A stretch of 64,000 bases of DNA from Candidatus Korobacter versatilis (GTDB lineage: Bacteria > Acidobacteriota > Terriglobia > Terriglobales > Acidobacteriaceae). The notes beneath the pieces were generated by a model. The model had not been told where the DNA came from. It did not search any database and saw only the letters and a list, made by a program, of their open reading frames with translations. Shown piece after piece: positions 53,697-63,200 of this stretch; positions within the stretch are counted from its first letter, which is position 1; each line of letters starts with the position of its first letter. The stretch is taken from positions 186,001 through 250,000 of the forward strand of contig JACPNR010000004.1 of NCBI GenBank assembly GCA_016185395.1, given 5' to 3'. Made by a program: the position numbers and the translations under genes.

Positions 53697-54491
53697 CTAA
53701 GTGATCCGCGTCGACATCAGGTAGACGAGCGGGAAAATGAACATCCATACCAGGTCGACGAAGTGCCAGTAGAGTCCGCCGACCTCGATATCGGGCGCGT
53801 CATACTGCTTAGGCTTCAGCCACAGGATGATCCCAATCACTACGATGGCGCCGATGATGGGATAAGTCAGCCAGTGGAAGGTGCTCCACGCCGGGATGAA
53901 GAATGTCCCAATCGCTGCCAGCGCCATTACCGGGAGCCACTTGCGGCCGAAGGCGAGCACGCCCAAATAAATCACGCCGATGGTGACGTGCAGCATGTGC
54001 ATGCCGGTAAGCGCAAAGAAAGTCCCTGCAAATTGCGGGACCGCGCTCGCTTGTTTGCCCATTTCCGTCGCCTCCGCATGCGGGATCGCAGGGAAGATGG
54101 ACAACGTCATGCCCTCCGCGCGAAGCCCGTTCCATTCCCAGGCGTGCAGCACGATGAACGCGGTGCCGAAGATCATCGTCGCGATCAGCCAGTTGCGCGC
54201 CCACGGGCGGTCATGCCGTCCGGCAGCGAGCACTGCCAGCACCATCGTGACGGAGCTCGAGAGCAGGCACGCCGTCATCACGCTGGCATTGATGATCGAG
54301 TGTTGCCCGAATGGTGTCGGCCAGTTCGTGGTGGCGATACGCCCGTAGCTGTAAGCGAATAGTAGCGCTCCAAACGTCAGCGAGTCGGAGAGCAGGAACA
54401 GCCACATCCCGATCTTCTTCGAGTACGCTCCGAGGAACGGTGGCTCGAAAGCGCCTGCCTCACTCGGATGATGTACGACCGCGTCCGCCAT
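53697..54491 (-). CDS. Cytochrome c oxidase subunit III (second copy)
   Basis: 264 residues, seven helices with the family signatures AWEWNGLRAEG, GMHMLHVTIGVIYLG and the terminal GGLYWHFVDLVWMFIFP. Start ATG at 54491 with AGGAGAGG upstream; the longer frame to 55085 is the shadow of the other subunit III gene. The close paralog lies directly upstream, which is unusual for an aa3 oxidase operon. Confidence 0.92.
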   Translation of the reverse strand: MADAVVHHPSEAGAFEPPFLGAYSKKIGMWLFLLSDSLTFGALLFAYSYGRIATTNWPTPFGQHSIINASVMTACLLSSSVTMVLAVLAAGRHDRPWARNWLIATMIFGTAFIVLHAWEWNGLRAEGMTLSIFPAIPHAEATEMGKQASAVPQFAGTFFALTGMHMLHVTIGVIYLGVLAFGRKWLPVMALAAIGTFFIPAWSTFHWLTYPIIGAIVVIGIILWLKPKQYDAPDIEVGGLYWHFVDLVWMFIFPLVYLMSTRIT

Positions 54492-54511
54492 CGTAGAGAC
54501 CTCTCCTGGTC

Positions 54512-55243
54512 TTATTTCACGAACTGCAACAGTACGAAGATGTACACCCACAGCACGGCCATGAAGTGCCAATAGATGGACGTCACATCGACCACCAACA
54601 ACCGCTTTGCCACGCTGCGGTGCAGCAGCTCCGTGCCTTCCGCGTAGAGCAGCGCCGCCATTCCACCGGCAAGATGGATGGCGTGCAGCACCGTGAGGAT
54701 GTAGAAGAACGAGCTCGACGGGTTCGTCGAGATGTACACGCCGTGCGCGCGCAACTGGTTCCAGACGAATACTTGCCCCACTAGAAAGCCGATACCGAGG
54801 ACGACCGATACTGCCAACCAGGGCGGCGCAGGCGCTTGCCCCTCGCCTACGGCCTCTGCGACCGCGTACTGCCGTTTCAAGCTGCGCCGCGACAACTCGA
54901 GAGCGATGCTGGAGAGCAGCAACAGCGCAGTGTTCAAGCCGAGGGCCGCGACGGGCAAGGTCATCGGACGCCAGTCGTTGCTGTAGAAGCCGGTATTCGG
55001 ATCGATGGTGGAAGCGCCCTGGCGTACGACGTACGCACTCGTCAGCCCAATGAATACCATCGAGACCCCGATCAGTCCGACGCACACTCCCAGGCGATAG
55101 CGCTGCAAGCGATCGCGGAAATCCGGCGTGCCGTCGCTGCTGCTGCGGCTTTCGCCCCCACCACCGCCGCGGCGGGGAGGCAGTGTCGGACCGCCGCCAC
55201 CATGCTTCTTATCGAGTTCGAATGTCGCCGGCATCGTGGACAT
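54512..55243 (-). CDS. Cytochrome c oxidase subunit III (first copy)
   Basis: 243 residues, five helices after a hydrophilic N-terminal tail of about 45 residues with Gly-rich runs (HGGGGP, RRGGGGGES). The subunit III blocks are weaker here, but YILTVLHAIHLAGGMAALLY and SIYWHFMAVLWVYIFVLL match. It shares the fold with the next gene but only low similarity. It lies three bases after subunit I. Confidence 0.88.
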   Translation of the reverse strand: MSTMPATFELDKKHGGGGPTLPPRRGGGGGESRSSSDGTPDFRDRLQRYRLGVCVGLIGVSMVFIGLTSAYVVRQGASTIDPNTGFYSNDWRPMTLPVAALGLNTALLLLSSIALELSRRSLKRQYAVAEAVGEGQAPAPPWLAVSVVLGIGFLVGQVFVWNQLRAHGVYISTNPSSSFFYILTVLHAIHLAGGMAALLYAEGTELLHRSVAKRLLVVDVTSIYWHFMAVLWVYIFVLLQFVK

Positions 55244-55245
55244 GC

Positions 55246-57021
55246 CTATTCCGCCTCCAGGGGCTTGTCTTCCTTCGGCACGTGGCCCCCATGCGGTGTG
55301 GGATCGGTCTGCATCACGTAGTCATTGGGCGCGCCCGGCACGGAGTATTCATACGGCCCGTGGTAGACAACCGGCGTCTTGCAGCCGAAGTTGTCGTGTA
55401 CCGGGGGCGTGGCCGTGGTCCACTCCAGCGTCGTCGAGTGCCACGGATTGTCCGTCGCGCGCTGGCCCTTGAACATCGACCAAAACAGGTTGAATACGAA
55501 GATGAACTGCGCTGCGATGGTGATGAACGCAGCATAGGTCACGAACTTCTCCACCGGCATCAGGTGCTGCAGCCACGCGACCTCGGTCAGTTGCGAGTAA
55601 CGCCGCGGGCGCGCCGCCATGCCCTCATAGTGCATGGGCATGAAGATCGCGTAGGTCCCGATCAGCGTGAGCCAGAAGTGCGCCTGCGCCATCGGCTCGT
55701 TCATCATGCGGCCGAACATCTTCGGGAACCAGTAGTAAGTGGCGGCGAAGATGCCGAAGATCGCGGCCACGCCCATGATGAGGTGGAAGTGCGCGACTAC
55801 GAAGAACGTGTCGTGCAAGTAGATATCAAGCAGCGGCTGCGCCAGGAATGGTCCGCTCAGTCCGCCGGAGACGAACAGCGAAACGAAGCCGACGGCGAAC
55901 AGCATCGGCGAATCGAACTGCACCCGCCCGCGCCAGATGGTCCCCAGCCAATTGAACGTCTTGATGGCGGAAGGAACGCCGATGGCCATCGTCATGAGCG
56001 AGAACGCGAACGCAGAATACGGACTCATACCGCTCATGAACATGTGGTGGCCCCAGACGAAGAAGCCGAGGACGCCGATGCCCACGATGGCATACACCAT
56101 CGCCTTGTAGCCGAAGATCGGCTTGCGCGAGAACGTGGAGAGCAGCTGCGACGCCACCCCCATCCCCGGCAGGATGGCGATGTAGACCTCGGGATGCCCG
56201 AAGAACCAGAACAGGTGTTGCCACAATAGCGGCGAGCCGCCTTTGTGCTGGATCTGCGTCCCGTTCACCACCAGTCCGCCGGGAACGAAGAAGCTGGTCC
56301 CCAGGTTGCGGTCGGCCAGCAGCAGGATCCCGGCGGAGAGCAACACGCCGAACGCGAGCAGCCCGAGGATGGCGGTGATGAACCAAGCCCAGCAGGTCAG
56401 CGGCATCCGCATCAGCGACATGCCTTTGCAGCGCAGGTCGAGGATGGTGGTGATGAAGTTCAGCGCGCCCATCAACGACGCGATACAGAAGATGGCAATG
56501 GAGATGATCCATAAGTCGGCGCCCAGCGTCTCGCCCGGTCCCGCGCTTGGGATGGCACTCAGCGGCGCGTATCCCGTCCAGCCGTGCAGCGGTGCTCCGC
56601 CCTCCACGAAGAAGGCAGCGATCATCACTAGGAAGGCGACGAACGTCGTCCAGAACGAGAGCATGTTCAGGACAGGGAACGCCATGTCGGGCGCGCCGAT
56701 CTGGATCGGCAGGAAGTAATTGCCGAACCCGGACTGCGGCGCCGTCGTCAGCACGAAGAACACCATGAAGGTGCCGTGCATCGTCAGGAGCGTGAGGTAC
56801 ATCTCCGGCTTGATCTCGCCCATCAGCGGGATGTGCGCCGTTGGCCAGATCAAATGGATGCGCATCAGCAGGGACAGCAGCATGCCGATGAACACCGAAG
56901 CCAGCGCCAGGAAGTAGTACTGGAGGCCGATGACCTTGTGGTCAAGGCTGAAGATGTATTTGCGGATGAAACCCGTCGGCGCTCCGTGCTCGTGGCCGGC
57001 GTGCTCGTTATGTTCCGCCAT
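55246..57021 (-). CDS. ctaD: Cytochrome c oxidase subunit I (aa3-type)
   Basis: 591 residues, 12 helices. Heme a ligand in LTMHGTFMVFF; CuB ligands and the cross-linked Tyr in GHPEVY; HH of WGHHMF; and the heme pair in HDTFFVVAHFHLIMG. The Glu of HPEVY marks the D-channel end of A1-type enzymes; RKPIFGYKAMV carries the K-channel Lys. The ATG is preceded by an AGAGAAG-like site. The long hydrophilic tail with three His near the end is an extra. Confidence 0.97.
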   Translation of the reverse strand: MAEHNEHAGHEHGAPTGFIRKYIFSLDHKVIGLQYYFLALASVFIGMLLSLLMRIHLIWPTAHIPLMGEIKPEMYLTLLTMHGTFMVFFVLTTAPQSGFGNYFLPIQIGAPDMAFPVLNMLSFWTTFVAFLVMIAAFFVEGGAPLHGWTGYAPLSAIPSAGPGETLGADLWIISIAIFCIASLMGALNFITTILDLRCKGMSLMRMPLTCWAWFITAILGLLAFGVLLSAGILLLADRNLGTSFFVPGGLVVNGTQIQHKGGSPLLWQHLFWFFGHPEVYIAILPGMGVASQLLSTFSRKPIFGYKAMVYAIVGIGVLGFFVWGHHMFMSGMSPYSAFAFSLMTMAIGVPSAIKTFNWLGTIWRGRVQFDSPMLFAVGFVSLFVSGGLSGPFLAQPLLDIYLHDTFFVVAHFHLIMGVAAIFGIFAATYYWFPKMFGRMMNEPMAQAHFWLTLIGTYAIFMPMHYEGMAARPRRYSQLTEVAWLQHLMPVEKFVTYAAFITIAAQFIFVFNLFWSMFKGQRATDNPWHSTTLEWTTATPPVHDNFGCKTPVVYHGPYEYSVPGAPNDYVMQTDPTPHGGHVPKEDKPLEAE

Positions 57022-57069
57022 AGGCTCTCTGCTTCTCCTCTGTCCGTCGTCCTGAATAAACGTCGCTGG

Positions 57070-57879
57070 TTACTGCGCTGCCTTCTCCGCCTCGCGCTCC
57101 GCCAGCCACTTGTCGTAATCCTGCTGGCTCACCACGCGCATGATGCCGTGCATCTTGTAGTGGCCGAGCCCACACAGTTCCGCACAAGCGAACTCGTAGT
57201 CGCCGATCGCCAACGGCCGGAAGTGCATCGGGATGATCAACCCGGGGACAGCGTCCTGCTTGAAGCGCATCGCCGGCAGGTAGAAGCTGTGGATCACATC
57301 CTGCGCGCGCAGCAATACTTCGACGTCGCGGTTCACCGGCACGACCATCGTGCCCACGACGATGTCATCCTTCCCTGCAGGATCGGTGGTGTCCACGCCG
57401 ACCGCCCCCTCGTTCCCGGCGGAGGCGTCGATATCTGCCGGATTCACTTTGGCGAACTTGCCGTCCGGTCCGGGATAGCGGAAGTACCAGGCGAACTGCA
57501 CTCCTGTGACCTCCACCTTAGTGGCATCGGCCGCCGCCGGCTGGAAGCGCTGCTCGCTCCACGCCTTTGCCCCCGCCAGGTTGAGTCCTATAAAGAGGAT
57601 GGCGGTCAGCACCGTCCAGATCATCTCCAGACCGGTGTCGCCGTGGCTGTAGTGCGCCTTCAGCGCCTGCTTGTCGCGATACTTCCAAACGAAAAGGCCC
57701 AGCGCGAGCTGGGCGGCGAGGAAGACGATACCCATCAGCGCGTAGGTGATGGCGAACTGCCGGTCAATACCGGCCGCTGCCGCTGACGCGCCCACAGGCA
57801 TCCACCAGGTTTTAGCGAAGAAGAACCATGAACTGGCCAAAGTGATCAGCCAGATGACGAACAGCAGTGCCAGCCCCAT
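57070..57879 (-). CDS. ctaC: Cytochrome c oxidase subunit II
   Basis: 269 residues. Two N-terminal membrane helices (about 5-25, 43-65), a third hydrophobic segment (86-104) and the cupredoxin CuA domain with H197 (VIHSFYLP), C232, E234, C236, H240 and M243 (CAELCGLGHYKM). No C-terminal cytochrome c domain, so this is an aa3 rather than caa3 enzyme. First gene of the oxidase operon; the 168-base gap upstream (57880-58047) contains no clear -10/-35. Confidence 0.96.
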   Translation of the reverse strand: MGLALLFVIWLITLASSWFFFAKTWWMPVGASAAAAGIDRQFAITYALMGIVFLAAQLALGLFVWKYRDKQALKAHYSHGDTGLEMIWTVLTAILFIGLNLAGAKAWSEQRFQPAAADATKVEVTGVQFAWYFRYPGPDGKFAKVNPADIDASAGNEGAVGVDTTDPAGKDDIVVGTMVVPVNRDVEVLLRAQDVIHSFYLPAMRFKQDAVPGLIIPMHFRPLAIGDYEFACAELCGLGHYKMHGIMRVVSQQDYDKWLAEREAEKAAQ

Positions 57880-58047
57880 CCTCGGTCCTCGTCAAAAGAA
57901 TTGTGGACGACTGGTGCGAGTGCGCGGGCTGCAATCGCCAGCGCGAGCAAACGCGCCAGTCTAGCGGAACACGTGAACGCACGCAACCCCGCTCATTCTC
58001 ATCGCTGATGGGGTGAGGAAATCTGGCGGAAGGGAATCGCTGCCGGA

Positions 58048-58614
58048 CTACTTCGTGCCGTTACGCGCCATCTTTAGAAATTCTTCGTGCACGCGCGCGC
58101 TCGACGAAAGTTCGGGATGGAACGTCGCCGCCATCACCTTGCCCTGGCGCACCAGCACCGGGTCGTCCTTTTCCGTCGCCAGCACTTCCACGCCGGCTCC
58201 GACGCGGGTGATCTTCGGTGCGCGAATGAAGACCAGCTCGAGCGGGCCGAACTTGCTTTCCACATCGATGATGAAGCTTTCATTCTGCCGTCCGTAAGCG
58301 TTGCGACGCACTGCGAGATCGATAGCGCCCAAACTCTCTTGTGGCGGGTTCTCGACGTCCTTCGCCAGCAGGATCGCGCCCGCACAAGTTCCGAACGTCG
58401 GTTTGGCACGGACGAACGCGCGCAGCTTCTCGAGGAAACCATGCTCGACAAGGAAGTTGAGAAAGGTGGTGGACTCGCCACCGGGGATGATCAGCGCGTC
58501 CACTTCGTCGAGCTGCTCAGGCGTGCGGACAAAGCGGACCTTAGCGCCCAGCTTCTCGAGCACACGTCCGTGCGCTTCGTAGTCACCCTGGATGGCAAGA
58601 ATGCCGACAAGCAT
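58048..58614 (-). CDS. pdxT: PLP synthase glutaminase subunit
   Basis: 188 residues. Class I glutamine amidotransferase giving ammonia to PdxS. Triad: C77 (GTCAGA), H166 and E168 (FHPELS); GGESTT is the family's oxyanion/interaction loop. Length is normal. It follows pdxS after 9 bases. Start ATG well placed. Confidence 0.97.
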   Translation of the reverse strand: MLVGILAIQGDYEAHGRVLEKLGAKVRFVRTPEQLDEVDALIIPGGESTTFLNFLVEHGFLEKLRAFVRAKPTFGTCAGAILLAKDVENPPQESLGAIDLAVRRNAYGRQNESFIIDVESKFGPLELVFIRAPKITRVGAGVEVLATEKDDPVLVRQGKVMAATFHPELSSSARVHEEFLKMARNGTK

Positions 58615-58623
58615 GACGGGCGG

Positions 58624-59541
58624 CTACCAGCCGCGCTTCTGTAGCAGGTCCCCTTCGGCGATCGCGGCGACCGCGAGACCCTTCATCGCGCCGGCCAGAT
58701 CATTCGAGACTTCCAGCAGGACCTTCGGATCGTCGAAGTGCGTGCAGGCGCGCACGATGGCGCGGGCGCGGCGCTCGGCTTCGGCCGGGTCGCAGAAGTT
58801 GGTGGAGTCCTTCATGAAGATTCCGGAACCTACGAAGACGGCTTCCGCGCCAAGCTGCCGGACCAGCGCGGCATCCGCCGGAGTGGCGATCCCACCAGCC
58901 GAGAAGTTCGGTACGGGCAGTTTGCCTTCCTTGGCGACCATCTTCACCAGTTCGTACGGAGCCTGCAGCTCTTTCGCCGCAGCGTAGAGTTCCTGCTCGC
59001 TCAGGACGGTGAGGCCCTTCATCTGTCCAGTGATCTCGCGCAGATGCTTCACCGCATGCACCACATCGCCGGTGCCGGCTTCGCCCTTGGTGCGGATCAT
59101 CGCCGCGCCTTCCGCGATGCGCCGCAGCGCCTCGCCCAGATTGCGCGCGCCGCAGACGAAGGGCGTTTTGAACCCATGTTTGTCCACGTGATGTGCTTCG
59201 TCGGCGGGAGTCAGCACTTCCGATTCGTCGATGTAGTCCACGCCCAGCTCTTGCAGGATCTGCGCCTCGGCAAAATGTCCGATGCGGCACTTCGCCATCA
59301 CCGGGATAGAGACGGTCTCCATGATCTCGCGGATCTTCTTCGGCGACGCCATGCGCGCCACACCGCCCTCAGCGCGGATCTGCGCCGGCACGCGCTCGAG
59401 CGCCATCACGGCAGAGGCGCCGGACTTCTGCGCGATCTCCGCCTGGCGGGCGTCGGTCACGTCCATGATCACGCCGCCCTTGAGCATCTCGGCCAGCCCG
59501 GTCTTCAACCGCAGGCCGGTGTTCCCGTTCTTCTCGGACAT
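58624..59541 (-). CDS. pdxS: PLP synthase subunit PdxS
   Basis: 305 residues from the ATG at 59541 (AAGGAG 6 bases before it; the longer frame to 59565 lacks one). Makes pyridoxal 5'-phosphate from ribose-5-P, glyceraldehyde-3-P and ammonia. D27 in MDV, K84 in MAKCRIGHF and K152 in RTKGEAGTG are the catalytic residues, and the phosphate loop [11 protein letters not shown] is intact. The C-terminal tail is short. PLP need in the window: the class V aminotransferase. Confidence 0.97.
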   Translation of the reverse strand: MSEKNGNTGLRLKTGLAEMLKGGVIMDVTDARQAEIAQKSGASAVMALERVPAQIRAEGGVARMASPKKIREIMETVSIPVMAKCRIGHFAEAQILQELGVDYIDESEVLTPADEAHHVDKHGFKTPFVCGARNLGEALRRIAEGAAMIRTKGEAGTGDVVHAVKHLREITGQMKGLTVLSEQELYAAAKELQAPYELVKMVAKEGKLPVPNFSAGGIATPADAALVRQLGAEAVFVGSGIFMKDSTNFCDPAEAERRARAIVRACTHFDDPKVLLEVSNDLAGAMKGLAVAAIAEGDLLQKRGW

Positions 59542-59651
59542 ACGTCTCCTTGCGCTCACGTCCACTCGGCAGGTATGTGGCTCGGAAGCTTCATTTTACA
59601 TCCTTAAGGATTCAGCGCAGTGCTCGAAGGACGCAGAACTAGTGTGCCGTC

Positions 59652-60128
59652 TCAATGTCCCTTGGGCAGATGCTTGGCGAACAGCTTCATGGGGTCGATG
59701 GCGATGAACAGCCCCGTCGAACGCGCGAGTAGCGCGCCCTTGGCGTTGCGTATCTCGGCGGCGTTGGTGTGCTTCCGTCCGCGGACGCGTACCTCGTAAC
59801 CCTCCACCACGATCGGTTTCCGCAGCGGCACCGGGCGCATGTACTCGATCTCCATGGTCTTGGTCAGTGCGATCACGTGGCGCAGCTTGTTCACCTTGCC
59901 CATGGCTTCGTCAAGCAGCGTTGCGATGACCCCCCCGTGCGCGTGCCCCGGAGGGCCTTGATAACGCTTCGGCAGGCGAAAGCGTCCAACACAGCGCTGG
60001 CGTTCTTCGTCGATATAGAACTTGAGCCGCATGCCTTTGGGATTGTCCTTGCCGCAACCGAAACACTCGTTCTTCGGCATACTCGCGTGCTTCGTGTTGT
60101 GTCCGGCCAGATGCTTTGTTTTTGCCAT
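59652..60128 (-). CDS. PaaI-type hotdog thioesterase
   Basis: 158 residues from the ATG at 60128. Basic N-terminus, CFGCG pair (about 21-24), NPKGMRLKF and the hotdog helix PPGHAHGGVIATLLDEAMG typical of PaaI/YbgC-like thioesterases. Hydrolyses a CoA or ACP thioester in the cytosol; substrate unknown. The CxxC before the hotdog domain is a feature of some family members. Divergent from the VPS10 gene. Confidence 0.88.
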   Translation of the reverse strand: MAKTKHLAGHNTKHASMPKNECFGCGKDNPKGMRLKFYIDEERQRCVGRFRLPKRYQGPPGHAHGGVIATLLDEAMGKVNKLRHVIALTKTMEIEYMRPVPLRKPIVVEGYEVRVRGRKHTNAAEIRNAKGALLARSTGLFIAIDPMKLFAKHLPKGH

Positions 60129-60242
60129 AAGGGAACGGTCTGCCGCGATTCTAGCACTGCGGATTTTGCCCGTCGTTCGTGTATAAGAGTCAGTTCCTGT
60201 CGTCATCGGCCTGCATGTTCAGCGCACTCCAGGAGACTACCC

Positions 60243-63200
60243 TTGAAGCGAATCCTCGTTCTTGCCGCCCTTTTCTTCGCCTCCACTCTTACGTTGGCTC
60301 AGGCAGCGCCGCCGCAGATCAAGGCGCCCGCCATCGCCACGACTCCGGAGTCAGTCGGCGCCGAGCCCGACGCTGACACGCAGCAAAAGGAAAGGGAGAA
60401 GTCCAAGCCCGGCGCTGCCGAAGAGAAGAAGGCCGCGCAGAAGCCGGATAAATCGAAGACCGGCAAGCCTGCTGAGGCGAAGAAAGACGAGAAGAAGGAC
60501 GAGAAGAAGGACGAGAAAAAGGACCCGTTCTCGAGCGGCAACTTCAGTGGCATGAAGCTGCGCAACATCGGCCCGTCGTTCACCTCCGGCCGCGTGGTCG
60601 ACATCGCCGTCAATCCCCAGGACAAAGCCGAGTACTACATCGCCGCCGCTTCCGGAGGCGTTTGGAAGACCTCGAACGCGGGCATCTCATGGGCGCCCGT
60701 GTTCGATGGCGAAGGGTCGTATTCCATCGGCGTCGTGGTGCTCGACCCGAAGAACCCGTGCGTGGTCTGGGTGGGCAGTGGTGAGAACGATTCGCAGCGC
60801 TCCGTCAGCTACGGCGACGGAGTCTACCGCTCGGAAGACTGCGGCAAGAATTGGAAGAACGTCGGACTCAAGCGCTCCGAGCACATCGGCCGCATCCTGA
60901 TCGACCCGCGTGACTCGAACGCCATCTACGTAGCGGCGCAGGGCCCGCTGTGGGGTCCGGGAGGCGACCGCGGCGTCTACAAGTCCACCGACGGCGGCAA
61001 GTCGTGGCGGAAGTCGCTCTATATCTCCGAGAACACCGGCGCCAGCGACCTGGCGCAGGATCCGCAGGACCCGGACGTCCTCTACGCGACGACTTACCAG
61101 CGTCGCCGCCACGTCTTCAGCTTCATCGACGGTGGTCCTGAATCGGCCATCTACAAATCCACAGACGCCGGCAAGACGTGGAACAAGATCAACTCCGGCC
61201 TGCCCGGCGTGGACCTCGGCCGCATCGGCATCGCCATCTCACCGGCGAATCACAACGTCTTGTACGCGGTCGTCGAAGCGGCGGAAGGGAAGGGCGGCAT
61301 CTTCCGCTCGACCGATCGGGGCGCGAATTGGGAGAAGCGCAACGATTTCCAGAATGGCGCGATGTACTACGGCCACGTCTTCCCCGATCCGAAGAACGTG
61401 GACCGCGTTTTCATCTCGGATACTTTTCTGCGGGTCTCCGATGATGGCGGTAAGACCGTGCGCCGCGTGGGTGATCGCAACAAGCACGTGGACTCGCACG
61501 TCGTCTGGATCGATCCGGAGGACACCTTGCACATCCTGGTCGGCACCGACGGCGGTGCGTACGAGAGCTATGACCGCGGCGCGACCTGGGGGTTCAAGCA
61601 GAACCTGCCCCTCACCCAGTTCTACGACGTGGACGTGGACAACTCTTCACCCTTCTATTACGTCTGCGGCGGAACGCAGGACAACCTCTCGATGTGCGGA
61701 CCCTCACGCACCCGCAGCGCATCGGGCATCATCAACGCCGATTGGTTCGTGACCAACGGTGGCGATGGTTTCCGCTCACATATCGATCCGGAAGATCCCA
61801 ATACCATCTACGCCGAGTCGCAGTATGGCGGCCTAGTGCGCTTCGACCGCCGCAACGGCGAGATCATCGGCATCCAGCCGCAGGAGGCGCGTAACACCGA
61901 CCCGCATCGCTGGAACTGGGATGCCCCCTTCATCATCAGCCCGCACTCGCACACCCGGCTGTATTTCGCCGCGCAGCGCCTCTATCGTTCGGATGATCGT
62001 GGCAACACGTGGAAGCAGATCTCCGGTGACCTGTCGCGGCAGCTCGATCGCGACAAGCTCCCGATGATGGGGAAGGTTTGGGGAGCGGACGCCGTTGCCA
62101 AAAACCAGTCCACCTCCTTCTACGGCAACGCGGTCGCACTGGCGGAGTCACCCGTGAAGGAAGGCCTGCTCTATCTTGGCACCGACGACGGGCTCATCCA
62201 GATATCCGAAGATGGCGGTCAGAACTGGCGCAAGCTGGAGGCATTCCCCAGCGTGCCTGGCATCACGTACGTGAGTCGTCTCGCCGCGTCCAACCACGAC
62301 GCCAACACCGTCTACGCCGCTTTCGACAACCACAAGAATAACGACTTTAAGCCGTACCTCCTCAAGTCCACCGACGCTGGGAAGACTTGGACGTCGATCG
62401 CCTCAAACCTGCCGGAGAATGGCCCCGTGCTCGCCGTAGCCGAAGACCCGGTCAGCTCGAAGCTGCTCTTCGTCGGAACGGAGTTCGGGCTGTACTTCTC
62501 GAACGACGGAGGAGGGAAGTGGATCCAGCTCAAGGGTGGCCTGCCCACCATCGCCATCCGCGACGCCGTCGTCCATAAGCATGTCGGCGATCTTGTGCTC
62601 GCCAGCTTCGGGCGCGGCTTCTATGTGCTCGATGACATCACGCCGCTGCGGGCCGTGACTACCGACATGCTGAACCAGAAGGCGGCGCTCTTCCCGGCGC
62701 GCGATGCGCTGCTCTACATCCCGGCGCTGCGCTTTGGCGGCTTCGGCGCAAGCTCGCAAGGCGCGAACTTCTATCACGCAGATAATCCTCCCTTTGGCGC
62801 CACCCTCACCTATTACTTGAAGGACAAGCTGAAGACCAGGAAGGAACAGCGCCAGGAGAAGGAGAAGGAAGCGGAGAAGAACAAGCAGACTGCGCCCTAT
62901 CCCACGAACGACCAGCTCCGTGCTGAGGCCGAGGCGGAAGCGCCGCAGGTGTTCCTCACCATCTTCGACGAGAGCAACACGCCGATCCGACGTATCCCTG
63001 CGGCCAACGCTGCGGGCCTCAACCGCGTGAACTGGGACCTGCGGCTGCCGGCGTCTGAACTGCCGGATGACAGCGGTGGCGGCTTCTTCGATGACCCCGA
63101 GGAAGCGGCGTTCTTCGGCGCCATCGGGCCGATGGTCCTGCCCGGCAAGTACACCGCCGCGCTGTACCAGAAACAAGATGGGCAGATCACGCAGCTCGCC

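Noticed and set aside
53697-55085. Single 462-residue frame covering subunit III and much of the next gene
   Set aside because: Only the part from the ATG at 54491 has the subunit III family sequence and a ribosome-binding site; the extension is out-of-frame shadow of the 243-residue subunit III gene.
55183-56229. 348-codon + strand frame opposite ctaD
   Set aside because: Antisense shadow of cytochrome oxidase subunit I, with biased composition and no family motif.
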